From: Nelumbo lutea
Taxonomy: Eukaryota; Streptophyta; Magnoliopsida; Proteales; Nelumbonaceae
Assembly (NCBI GenBank): GCA_022828595.1
Contig: JAKGHH010000003.1
Coordinates: 51,139,759-51,203,758, forward strand
Reading direction: 5' to 3'
DNA: 64,000 nucleotides
Below are positions 37,329-48,402 of the stretch, in pieces; position 1 is the stretch's first letter, and the number at the start of each line of letters is the position of its first letter. The notes below the pieces were generated by a model. That model worked only from the letters and a program-made list of their open reading frames with translations. It made no database searches and had not been told where the DNA came from. The position numbers were made by a program, and so were the translations under genes.

Positions 37329-38163
37329 TTATTGTGCAATTATTATATTATATTTAAATTCATATGTGTATGTATATATCAACAATTTTTTAGTTTTAAA
37401 AATGTAATATAAAGTTAGTGATCGTTGAATCATACAATATAAGTATATAACAAATATAGTAAACCTTATAATTAATAAAAGAATTCGACATGATACCAAA
37501 AAGACAATGATACTAAAAAATTTATAACCAACTAACCAGCATCATAAAATTAAGAATCAATCAGGTGGGGTTTTCATCAAAATTCATCGAGATTGCGATA
37601 GGTTAAAACTTTCCGATATGGTGTCTTTCCAGCATCATAGAATTTTCCTTAATAAAAAATTAAGGTGGTGTTCAATTGGTGATTAAAAAAAACTTATAGT
37701 TTAACCATGATAAGGTATGATACTAAAAAAATCTTGTAACCAATCAACCAGTGTCATGACAGAGGTAACCAATGAGGTGGTATTTCATTTTTTTTTTAAA
37801 TGAGGTGGTATTTATAAAATTCAATTTTTGTTGACATGACATGTGCTATTTTTAGAAAACAAAACTACCCACATTGTCAAACACCCCTTAGTTATATTTT
37901 TGCTGATGTGGAACGTATTTTTCTTTGTTTCAGAAAAAAAAAAAAAAAACATTTCACATTCTCCAACACCCCCACTTGATTTCGTTCCTTATGGATGTGA
38001 GAACATCAAGTTGACAAACTAGCTCCCTTTACAATGGCTCTACACTCTTTGACCAACTCTCTTTCTCTCCACGGAATGTTTAGATTACCTCAAGAACTCT
38101 CCGTTAAGGCCTTAACTTTCTACTTCTTATTTAATGTCAAACCAAAAACAATCTTAATGACGA

Positions 38164-38419
38164 AGAGTTTGTTTGGTTTGCAGGAATAGAGGTTTAGAAT
38201 TGGAATCGGAATGGTGCAACCATTAGGTAGGGCAGAGTTAGAATCCCATTCTCATTCATGGTGGAATGACATTCCCCCATTTGAGGGAGTGGCCATTCCC
38301 TCCCCTCCCCTTAGAGTGAAAATCCATTCCATCCAATTTTTGTATTCTAGTCTAAACCAGACAGATGAGGGGAATAGACCATTCTGATTCCAATTCCAAC
38401 TGTGAATCAAATTGGACCC
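38164..38419. mobile_element. Harbinger/Tourist-like MITE, diverged copy
   Basis: AGTTTGTTTGGTTTGCAGGA at the left is partly complementary to CTGTGAATCAAATTGGACCC at the right. The interior repeats GGAATCGGAAT and ATTCCATTC words like the MITE at 920-1186. The target duplication is not clear, so the ends are approximate. Confidence 0.55.
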
Positions 38420-38613
38420 TAACTTTATGAGAGTAATTTTTACCACTATGGATAAGTTTTTCTTTTTTCCAACAAGTTTATAGGCATTTCTCATTTGAAT
38501 TTGCTAATCTTTAAATTTGTGGTTAATACTTTTTGCAATCTCCTATGCAAGTTATTTGATCAAACCAAAATTGATTTTCCAAAGAGTTTATTTTATTTTA
38601 TTTCATGAGAGAA

Positions 38614-39199
38614 TAGAGGTGTAAATCGGGTTGTGCCGCCCATGGCCCAACACGAATTTGGCCTGACCCGGCATGGCCCAACACGACGGTCCATGAGCTA
38701 TGCCAGGCCCAGCACGACCGTGTGGGCCATGCTAGGCCTGGGGTTTTAGGTCCACGGGATGGGCCGGCACGGCCCATATATATTATTTTTATTTATATAT
38801 ATATTTATATAATATTATATAAACTATAATTACATAATAATGTATAGTATATAATATACTAATAAACTAAATAATTTTTTAATTTTATTAAACTAATGGT
38901 CGCAAGTGGCACGGCCCATATATATTATTTATATATTTTATATATTTTTATATAATATTATATAAATTATAATTATATAATAATATATAGTATATAATGT
39001 ATTAATAAAATAAATATTTTTTTAATTTTATTAGACTAATTTATTTAATTATTGTATATATAAGCAATTGTATACATCAAAATTCATATAAAATTAAAAT
39101 TTTAAGTTTTTTGTCAGTTTTTTTAAATAAATAGCTTTGTCCCGCTGCATAGCCCGACCTGGCCCAAGGCTCAACCCATGGGCTTGTTTTACACCTCTA
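38614..39199. mobile_element. hAT-like non-autonomous element, 586 bp
   Basis: Starts TAGAGGTGTAAATCGGG and ends TTTTACACCTCTA. It is flanked by a perfect 8-bp duplication TGAGAGAA (38606-38613 and 39200-39207). The GC-rich subterminal GGCCCAACACGA-like words surround an AT-rich core, in which a segment of about 100 bp ending in the ATATATTATTTATATA type occurs twice (about 38766 and 38918). Confidence 0.9.
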
Positions 39200-39734
39200 T
39201 GAGAGAATATTGGTTTTTGCATGGAAAATGGGGATTATATGCAAGGTTCAAAATATTGATACACCCGATACGCCAAATGATGTGTATGGATACTTTGAAC
39301 TTTGATCTTGTGCTCTCTTTTTTTAGTTTTCTTTTTCAAAATTTTGCAGGGCGGTCTAAGCAAGAACTACCTCTAAGGATGATCATTTATGGCCTAGCCC
39401 AGCCCGGCTTGCCCATCCTAGAAAATTCCTAACTTGGGTGTCTATTTTATTTTTCGTGGCTTGGCCTGATCCAGGCCTGTACCAAGCTCGTATGAAATAT
39501 GGGATAGGCCTGGGTGCAGAAAACATTAGGCCTGAAAAACCTGGCCCAGTCCGAACATATAGTAGGGTTAAGGGTTTTTTAGTTTTTAAGAGTTTTAGTA
39601 CTTAAGACATGTAGTTGTTGTCTTTTACATGTTTTCCTCAGAGTTGTACTTGTTGTCTCTAGGTTTCTTTTTACACTCTTACAACTTACAAGTAGCTTAA
39701 AAGAAAGTTGCATGTGACTTTCCATCTACTCTAG

Positions 39735-41060
39735 TATCTTTTTTTTTTTATTTTGGTAGAAAGGATATTCATTAAAACAATAAGAACAACAAGGAAACTA
39801 AAAAAAAAGAAAAAAAAAAACAACAACAAAAAGATAAATCCAACTTTCAAACATCAGAGAAACAAAGCGGGTTTGAAGCACTACACTTAAAGCTTGACAA
39901 TCTACCCTACTTTGCAGCAGCATGAGCTGCACCATTAGATTATCTCAGGCAAAAAATAAAATTAGAAGTTTAAAACATTTCCCTATAGATAAGACTTTAA
40001 TGTCTTGGCAAAAAAAAAAGAGAATTTCAAAAGCTTCAACCACAAATCATTTCTAAGAGCTTTCACTAAGCAAGAACAGTCAAATTAAAAAATAACACTT
40101 GTTACTCCTAATTAACCTACAAAAATTGTCACATTCAAAAGGGCTTTTGCCTCCACTACCAATGGAGAAGAAGCTTTCATTAACCCAAAACCATAGCTTC
40201 CATGCTCTAGATTAAGGCCTAAACCCAAGTTCAACCAAATGTATCTGGCTTTAGTACATAGTAAGAGGGAGAGCAAAGTAGATTCAAACTCATTACGACA
40301 CTTATCACATGCATCTAAGACAACCAAGCCCCTTTTGAAGAGTTTTTTTCCAACTAATCCATCAATATTGCATCTCCACAAAAAGTGTTTGATTTGGTAA
40401 TTCCCAAATCAAATTCCAAAAGCTTTTGTCAAACCTTGGTCTAGAAGAGAGAGTAGATTCCTCCTGCAATTTTCAGCAATGGAGGAGGCTAACCGAACTA
40501 AAAAATTCCATTTTTACTACCAACCCAAGTTAATTTATCATTCTAAGGGATAGAGGAAAGGTCCAGGTCCAAGATATTTTAGGCAAAGCCAAGGAAATAA
40601 GAGATTAATTATTTCCTTGTTTTAACATCTATTTTCATGGTTAATAAGATCAACAACTACCATATTTGTTGAACTCTCTGGTTTAGGACCCATTAGCCTA
40701 AACTCCAAAATTCCCCAAATCCAAGGGTTATCCCATACTCTCACATCCAAACCACTACTAACCTTTCAATAGATGCCATTTTTAACACTTCTCTTCCTGC
40801 AAGAATATTTCTCCAGCCCCACAAAGGTCTACTTCTCAACTATGCATGTAGAAAGTGGGACTCGGGAAAGTATTTTGCTTTTAAAATTCTAGCCAACAAG
40901 CTAGAAGAGTTATAGGACAAATGCCAAGCCAACTTAACTAGTAGAGCTAGGTTAAAGGAATGGGGATCTCTAAAGCCAAGCCCTCCATTGGACTTATTTT
41001 TACAAATTTGAGTCCATCTGGTCCATCTAATCCTTTTTCCTTTGCTCACTATCGCCCCAT
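39735..41060 (-). mobile_element. L1 LINE fragment inside the hAT element
   Basis: Minus-strand pieces are GKRIRWTRWTQICKNKSNGG with LGFRDPHSFNLALLVKLAW (40840-41049) and a zf-RVT-like region MWRCNIDGLVGKKLFKRG with CDKC (40112-40381). A T-run at 39739-39749 marks the A-tail. It is broken by stops. Confidence 0.7.
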
Positions 41061-41879
41061 CATTAATATTTTTTATTATTTACAAAGGATTTATAAGTTT
41101 TCTTAATCAAGAGAAAATAAGGCAAGCAATAAGTCAGGATTGTTGATAAAACAAACTTGATGATAATCCAAATAATTAAGTAGAGGGTTTTATTGACAAA
41201 TCTCTCAGCCAACTATTTGAAGGTTTGGGGTTTCCTCCTTCCAATAAGGGGATGGGAGCCCAAATAAGTATAGGGTTTCTTTGAGAGGCTTTTCTTAGCC
41301 TTTGTGTCTAGGTTTTCTTTTAGACTTTTCTTCATGCCTTCACTTTTACTTTTTGTCTCTATATGATCTTTCACCAAAAAATGAATTTTCACTACCAAGA
41401 CCACATGAGTCAAAGATGATAGAATCGAAGAATTCACCATTGTTCTCTTGAACCAATGTCAAAGGCACCTCATATTTTAACACATATATATTTATCTTTT
41501 AAGCTTTTGATTTCCTAACCTGTTGATATGAAGTTTGAATTTTGTATCTTTTTTCAATAATTTTATTTTACATTTTGAATTTTACTATAAGAAAATCCAA
41601 AAGTATGATCTTGTATGGGATTGGAAAAACAATACATTTAAGTGAAAGTGTGAAAAGACAATCATGTAATTCCTTTCTAACCATATGCATTTGTTTAATA
41701 TTTCTTTTACCCTATTAACTTTATCACCTTTATTACATAACATTTATTATATTATATTATAATTTAGTTTTAGATTTCCCTTTTATTGTTACTATGTAAT
41801 GTTAAATTTAATATGCTTTAGTTAATGACAATAATATATCTAAAACAAATTATTATTTCATGCTTTTTCTTTTTTAATT

Positions 41880-43690
41880 ATTCTTCTTTTCTTCATTTGA
41901 TTTAGTTATGTCAATGGTTGTTAGTGGAGACAAGGTTAATGAGAGTGGTGTAAATTCTAATAATAATGTGAATTTAAATGTAGATGTGGATACCGATGTA
42001 AGTATGGGCATGCTTGGGACTATAACTAAATTGAAAATGAGAATGAAAATGAAGTTCAAATTAAAAGAAATAAAAAAAAAACCATCAGTTGCTTGTTGGC
42101 TAGGTATAATCATTGCAATGAGATATTTTCAATTACTTGTTGGTAAATAAGCTAGAGATGGGTCAAAAATTTGGATATTTGTGTTTCTAAGGCAAAGAAA
42201 ATGCGTCAAGCAATTATGTATATGCTTATGAAGATTGAGTTGTCATTCATTTTTTGTTGAATCTCTAGATTTCAAACATCTCATTAGTGTTGCACGTCAA
42301 AAAGTTAAGGTACCATCTCAACATACCATTTAGTGTGACATATTATTACGTTTCAAGAAAAAAAAGAAAAGACTGATTTAGTGGCTTCAATTCCTAGGCA
42401 TATTTGCTTAACTATAGATTTGAAGAGGTTTATTGTAGGTGATGAGTACCTGACCTTAACATCACACTTTATTGATTCTAATTAAAAGTTGCAAAAAAAA
42501 AAAAGGAATTGTCTTTCCATTGCATTCCTCCTCATACTGGGTTGGTTATTTGTGATGCTATTATATACCATGTTAATTAGATTGGAAAATTGAGACATTA
42601 AACACAACATACTTTCTATCACCTTAGACAATTGTATTGTTAATGATGTTGTTCAAGATATTTTGAAATGACATTTATTGGGTAAGGATGTTCTTATATG
42701 TGGAGGTGATTTTTTTTCATATTCGTTGTTGTACACACATATTGAATATTATTGTTCAAGCTGGGATAAAGAAGGTTGCGATTAGATAGCATTAAATATA
42801 TAAAGCTTTCAGGTCCTAGGAGAAAAAAAGTTTAAAGATACTACTTCACAATTTTGTTTAAATCCAAAAAGAATGTTGCGATTAGACTTTTTTACTCAAT
42901 GAAGCTTAACTTATGATATGGTTGTGTGTTTTGTACTTTAAGTGTACAATTTCTCATATGGCTCTCATGATACAAACTTTTAGTTTTGTGTCATAGAAAA
43001 AAGAATGGTCAAAAGCATAAACTCTTTGTGATTTTAAAGGTTTTTAATGATGTAACCAATATATTTTCTGGTAGCAAATACCTAATTGCAAACTTGTATT
43101 TGGGTGATTATAATGCTATCTTGTTTATAGTTGTTATTTTGGACCCTTGTTACAAAATAAAATTGGTTGATATTGCTTTACCAAAATTTATGGTTTAAAA
43201 GTTTATTCATAGTTGGAGAAGGTAATGAATGCATTTTATGCTCTATTTGGACAGTATTCAACTTGAGTAAATTCCAATTGTTAGGTGAACGTGAAATTAT
43301 TAGCTTTGAAACTGGATAGTCTAAAGGTTATAAGAGCAATTTCTTAAATGAAGCTAAGTATGCCAGCTGCCAAAGCAAATTATCTCGAGTGAAATTAAGG
43401 TAAGAAATCAATTCTTAATATTTATTTGGAAGAACCAAGGCATAACAATAAAGAGGAAATAAATATTTTAGAATGATAGAAATCAAATGCAATGAGGTAT
43501 GGTGAATTTGCAACAATGGCTTGTGATGTTCTATCCATTCTTATTATAATCGTTGCTTTAGAATCAACATTCAGCACTGTAGGAAGAATAATAGTGCAAT
43601 ATAGAAATTTATTCAAATAAAAAATAATAGAAGTGTTAATTTGCCTTCAAATTGGTTACAAGTACAAACATATAATGGTAATTATATAAC
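41880..43690 (+). pseudogene. hAT transposase, degenerate
   Basis: Reading frames are broken but the order is that of plant BED-hAT transposases. A possible N-terminal region is at 41908-42150. RICLTxD-like ICLTIDLKRFIVGDEYLTLT followed by SHFIDSN is near 42400-42485. ITLDN-like words and GKDVLICGGDFF are near 42610-42720. DPCYKIKLVDIALPKF is at 43144-43192. The C-terminal dimerisation block MACDVLSILIIIVALESTFS and TVGRIIVQYRNLFK is at about 43515-43618. Stops and frameshifts make it non-functional. Confidence 0.8.
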
Positions 43691-44692
43691 AACTTATTAT
43701 ATGTATTTATTTGACATGTAATTAATCTTTAGCAACTATTTATATGTAGATGATTTGAATGAAAAATACTTCATTAATGATGAAGATTATAACAACAATG
43801 AAGCTAACCAAGTTCGAAGTAACTTAAATGCTTTTCACTATATATAAAATGATTTTTTTTAATTTTATATCAACTAATTACATTATTATTTCATTCTTTA
43901 TATAGTAAAAATTATTTCTACTTTGTTCTTGGAAGAACTGATCAAGAGATCAAAAGTTAGGTTCAAAGTTGGTTACAGGACATGAATCGTATGGAACATG
44001 GAGTTGATTCATCTTCTTTGCTTTTTTTTTTTTTTTGTTCGTTTGATGTCATTAAACTTGATGAAAAAACTAATATTGTATTGAATTTTGAACTTGATGT
44101 GGTAATGCTAATAATAAGCACTATAGTTGCAACATGTTGTGATTGTTTTTTAGATGAATGTAGCAAGTTATGCTTTTGGATTTTTAAAAGTAGGTTATGA
44201 TTATTTTTAGATGAAGGAAACATGTTATTTATTTAATTTCTTTTTTTTTTATAAAAATACTATGTTATGTATATATTTTTGTTGAATGCAACAAGTTATG
44301 GTATTGATATTTAAAAAAATATAGGCTGCATTTATTTTTATTTTATTTTATTGATATAGGGTTACTTTTGATAGGAAATTAGATGTTAATATGTTGTATT
44401 TTTTTAATAAATATAGAATAGATATTTACAATTAAAAGTTGAATCGTTATTTAATGTTTTAGCATAGTTGGGGCCTAATCCCAAACTAGCCAACGTGTAC
44501 TTGAAAGTTGAATTGTCAATTGATGCCTATGTGGGTACGCATAAACATCCAGCTTAATGTGGCCCAGTCTTAGACCTAAATACATATTATTAAACCTGGG
44601 GTGTGGTCTGAGCCAAGCCTAAGCAGCCCTATGCTTTGTTAATATTCTAGCATAAGCCAATGTAATCCACCATGATCATCCCTGACTACTTC

Positions 44693-45401
44693 TAGTTACA
44701 TCCAATTTTAAAAAATCTAATATTTCACATATTGAAGCAAGGCCAATATCATACAATATGCCCTAATACATGATAAATTATAAGTTACATGTGAAAATAT
44801 TTTCATTAGGAGTCCATGAGTGAATTGTTTGAAATGGTCTACCTTCTGGTTAAACCATTTCACTTATTCAATAGAAATTAAAGAAAATGTTTTAGATTAT
44901 AGTCAAAAGCAATTTTAGCTACCAATTCTTAGTTTTGACTATTTAATTATTGATTCCACTTGGATATACTTGTTCCAAGTACATATTGTTGTTTTTGGAA
45001 TTTTAGCTAAAATGATACATAAATACGTATGTAAGTATTTATATTTATATATGTATAGTGTACTTGAAAATTACTTATAAAATTATGTGTGGAACAAAAC
45101 TAAAATTCCATCAAATTCTTTATGCTTAACTTCTACCCAACTACTCTTAATTGGCTTTTAATACATTTACTAAGGTCAATCCCTTTTGGTATTATGTCTT
45201 TTTGGCATCATAGATTTTTTCATATTTAAGTTTTAGATAGTATATAATATGAAAGATTTTCATTCATAATAGGGAGAAATTAAGAAAGAATATAAATAAT
45301 CATTAATTAACAAAAATATTGAACACAAAAAATGGGGGTTCTATAATTGTACTAGAACTTAGATTTAGGTCTTGGAGGTTGTAACTTAAAAAAAAATATT
45401 A
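44693..45401. other. Intergenic, nothing recognised
   Basis: AT-rich sequence between the hAT element and the next MITE, with no ORF of interest. Confidence 0.45.
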
Positions 45402-45750
45402 GGGGGCGTTTATTTTTTATTTTTTTTGAGGGGGCAATTGGTCAATGGGATTGTGACCAAGAAACCCATATTCCTTTTTTAGATTTATGTGTGGATCAAG
45501 GAAAGTTTATTTTCTTAGGCAAGTGATACCCAAATCCCAAGTAGGTAAATAACTTTCCCACCTGGGGGAATTGCTAACACTTGGATGGGACAAAAATGCC
45601 CCTTTTGATAATGGATTTTTTATGGATAAAACAGTCATTACATTGTTTACCTATGAAATAAAAGAACATGGGTAAATGCACTTAGCTGGATAAATGTTTC
45701 TCAAGAAACAATTACCCAGGTAAGTAACTTACTGAAAAGTGAATGGCGCC
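45402..45750. mobile_element. Harbinger-like MITE, 349 bp
   Basis: Starts GGGGGCGTTTATTTTT and ends AAAAGTGAATGGCGCC, with TTA on both sides (45399-45401 and 45751-45753). Internal AGTTACTTACC-like words are inverted. Non-coding. Confidence 0.65.
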
Positions 45751-45753
45751 TTA

Positions 45754-46617
45754 ATGCATAAAGTTTTCTACACTATCTTTAGTCCACGCATAGAGTTTTT
45801 TATAAAGTTAGTCCATACATGGATTGAAACTATAACATTTTTTGTATTTTTTTCTAATATATAATTTGGCTCTAAACTATGGGGCTATTTGGTAATTGTT
45901 GAAGTAGCTGAGCTGAACAAAATTGTTTTTGAAAAACCAAATGATGTAAATTCAGGGTTAAGCTAGCCAAACAATCTAGTGGATTTGCTTCTTAGATGAT
46001 CTCCTATTAGGAAAGTTGTAATGAGTTTGTTTTTAATTTGGCATATTTAGTCTTGTATAAAAAGGCAATGGAAATAAAAATCCCTCCAATGTTTAAATTC
46101 ATTTTTTCTGGTGGCATATCTAATTGTGGGTATACAGGATTGTCTTATCAGTAAGGGTATTATAAATTAGTGAAAATTTATACCCTACATATCTATATGA
46201 ATAATTAAAGATGATTCCACTATGCATTTATTTTATTACAGTTCCTTTACCAAAGCTTTGTATTTGCTAACCCATGGAGCACAACTTTTCAAAACAATTA
46301 ATTTGTTTATTGTTAGAGGCAACAATTTTTAACCCAACCTGCTCAACCTACCCATTTATTATTAGGGTTGGGTTGTACTTTTAATATTGAGTCCTTAGCA
46401 GGTGGGTCAACCTAATAAGAAGAATTTTAATGGATTAGACAAGTTGGGTCATGGGTATCCAATGGATATCCATCAATTAGGATTGTGTATATTTTTCATC
46501 ATTTGTTTTTTTTTTTTTTTTTAGTTTGGAGATAAGCCTATCGCTCGACTATTTATTCTCTTCCTCTACAACACACACACACTCTCTCTCACTCTCGTTT
46601 TGTACTAAAACCCTAAC
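45754..46617. other. Intergenic, nothing recognised
   Basis: AT-rich. A region near 46318-46500 with AACCCAACC and GGGTTGGG words resembles the subterminal parts of the hAT-like MITEs but has no clear ends. Confidence 0.4.
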
Positions 46618-47224
46618 GTAGTGTTTTTAACCTAGCCAGTTGAATCATTCAAACAATCACCTAGCCAAGATTCCAAGTTCAATTTTAGTAAAACCTATAA
46701 TTTTGTCAAAAAATGTTGACCAGGTAAAAAACCATATGACTTGGTCAGTCAGACCATTGACCTGTTTGACCCAGTGACCAAGTGACGAGTTGAACATTAA
46801 ACATGTGTGCAAACTTTTAGAGGCCATAACTTTATGCTCCAATGTTTGACTACGGTGACATTTTTTATTTTGGGTAACTTTTTGATATTTATGCACCCCA
46901 ATGGGCTTGTAAGTGCCTTTCCCCACTATTTTTGCCAAAAGAAAAACCTTTTTTGGCATCAAATTGTAATTTTCAATCTTTTTTACAAATAAAATCTTAA
47001 AACTAAATAAGCGATATAAATTAAACGTAAAATAATGCATATATTGCATGTAGATTATAATTATATGTTATTACACACACATATATATATGCATATATGT
47101 GTGTGTATACTTAAATATATAAAATGTTGATATGGAATGGTCTAACCTATTCGACCGAGATGGTTGAATCAGTGACTCGCGATAAAAAATGGTTCAGCCC
47201 CTGAGTTAGTTTTAAAACAATACT
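46618..47224. mobile_element. hAT-like non-autonomous element, 607 bp
   Basis: Starts GTAGTGTTTTTAAC and ends GTTTTAAAACAATACT. The flanks ACCCTAAC (46610-46617) and ACCCTAAT (47225-47232) match at 7 of 8 bases. Interior words such as GACCTGTTTGACC and GGTTGAATCAGTGAC are inverted. Its right end is included in a later 329-bp tandem duplication. Confidence 0.65.
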
Positions 47225-47786
47225 ACCCTAATTTGAGATATGAGGTAAGCTGACAACAAATAAATGCATCAAGAACTAAAGTGGTTCATCCTCCTCCTAA
47301 TTTTGGCCATAGTTTATCAAAAACTGTAGTTTTAGGTTGATGATTAGCTTCAACTTTATCGGAAACCATGGCTATAGGTTGAATATATCTAACTAGAGTT
47401 GTGCAACAAACCGTGGAAAAAAATCACACATTTTGTTCATGATTTGTCAAAAATGATGATATGGAATGGTCTAACCTATTCGACCAAGATGGTTGAATCA
47501 GTGACCCACGACAAAAAATGGTTTAGCCCCTAAGTTAGTTTTAAAACAACACTACCCTAATTTGAGATCTGAGGTAATGTGACAACAAATAAATGCATCA
47601 AGAACTAAAGTGGTTCATCCTCCTCCTAATTTTGGCCATAGTTTATTGAAAACCGTAGTTTTAGGTTGATGATTAACTTCAACTTTATCAAAAACCATGG
47701 CTATAGGTTGAATATACCTAACTAGAGTTGTGCAACAAACCGTGGCAAATAATCACACATTTTAGTCACGATTTGTCAAAAACCAT
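47129..47786. repeat. 329-bp direct tandem duplication
   Basis: GATATGGAATGGTCTAACC starts at 47129 and again at 47458, and the two following units are about 95% alike by eye. The unit spans the right end of the hAT-like element and adjoining sequence that belongs to the CACTA-like subterminal region, so it arose after the hAT insertion. Confidence 0.9.
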
Positions 47787-48402
47787 AGCTATATATAGAT
47801 TGAAGTATTTAGCTTTGGTTCTGCCAAAAAATCTATGGTTATAAGTGGCGTATTTAGCTACAGTTCTACCAAAAAACTATGATTATAAGTGGCATATTTA
47901 ACTACGGTTCTACAACAAATGTGGCTATAGATAACACGTTTTAGTCATGGGTTTTCGAAAACCATAGCTATAGGTTGAAGTATTTAGCTTCGGTTCTGAA
48001 AAAAAGAAAAAAAATCATGGTTATAGGTGGTGCACTTAGCTATGGTTTTACAACAAACCGTAGCTAGAAATAAAGGACTTTAGCTATGGTTTAAGAAAAA
48101 TCTGTGGTTGTAGATTTGAATAATAGCTATAGACAACTTAAAATCGTAGTTATATGCATCTTTTAGGTACGATTTATTATGTAGTTAAAGGCTCATACAG
48201 TCTGCATCCATCCCTCAGTTATAGATAACTACTATAGCTATAGATGTGCTATAACCACGGATTAGTTGAGCTGTAGTTGTAGGTTATAGCCACGTGAACA
48301 TAGACTGTGGTTTTCTGTTCGTAGCTATAGAGCTATAGCTACGGAGTTTTTAACACTTTGTCACAGTTTTGTCTGTAGCTAAAAGTCATATTTCTTGTAG
48401 TG
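47240..48402 (-). mobile_element. CACTA (En/Spm) transposon, one terminus with subterminal repeats
   Basis: The complement of the right edge reads CACTACAAGAAATATGACTT, the classic plant CACTA terminus. The 600 bp inside it consist of many copies of AACCATAGCTATAGG-like words in both orientations, as expected for subterminal transposase-binding repeats. No partner terminus and no transposase were found, so this is one end of a truncated or deleted element; the left limit given is a guess. Confidence 0.7.

Larger units (their letters stand above)
39374..44684 (+). mobile_element. hAT DNA transposon, 5.3 kb, with L1 insertion
   Basis: The ends are TAAGGATGATCAT and the complement of ATGATCATCCCTG (11 of 13 match). 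The flanking octamers ACTACCTC (39366-39373) and ACTACTTC (44685-44692) match at 7 of 8. Inside are a plus-strand hAT transposase remnant (about 41880-43690) and a minus-strand L1 (39735-41060). The subterminal regions carry GGCCTAGCCCAGCCCGGC-like words. It is a plausible former autonomous source for the 345-bp element at 30071. Confidence 0.8.

Noticed and set aside
47760..48400. Short repeated words considered as a CRISPR-like or regulatory array
   Set aside because: The words occur in both orientations with no uniform spacing and lead to a CACTA terminus, so they are transposon subterminal repeats.
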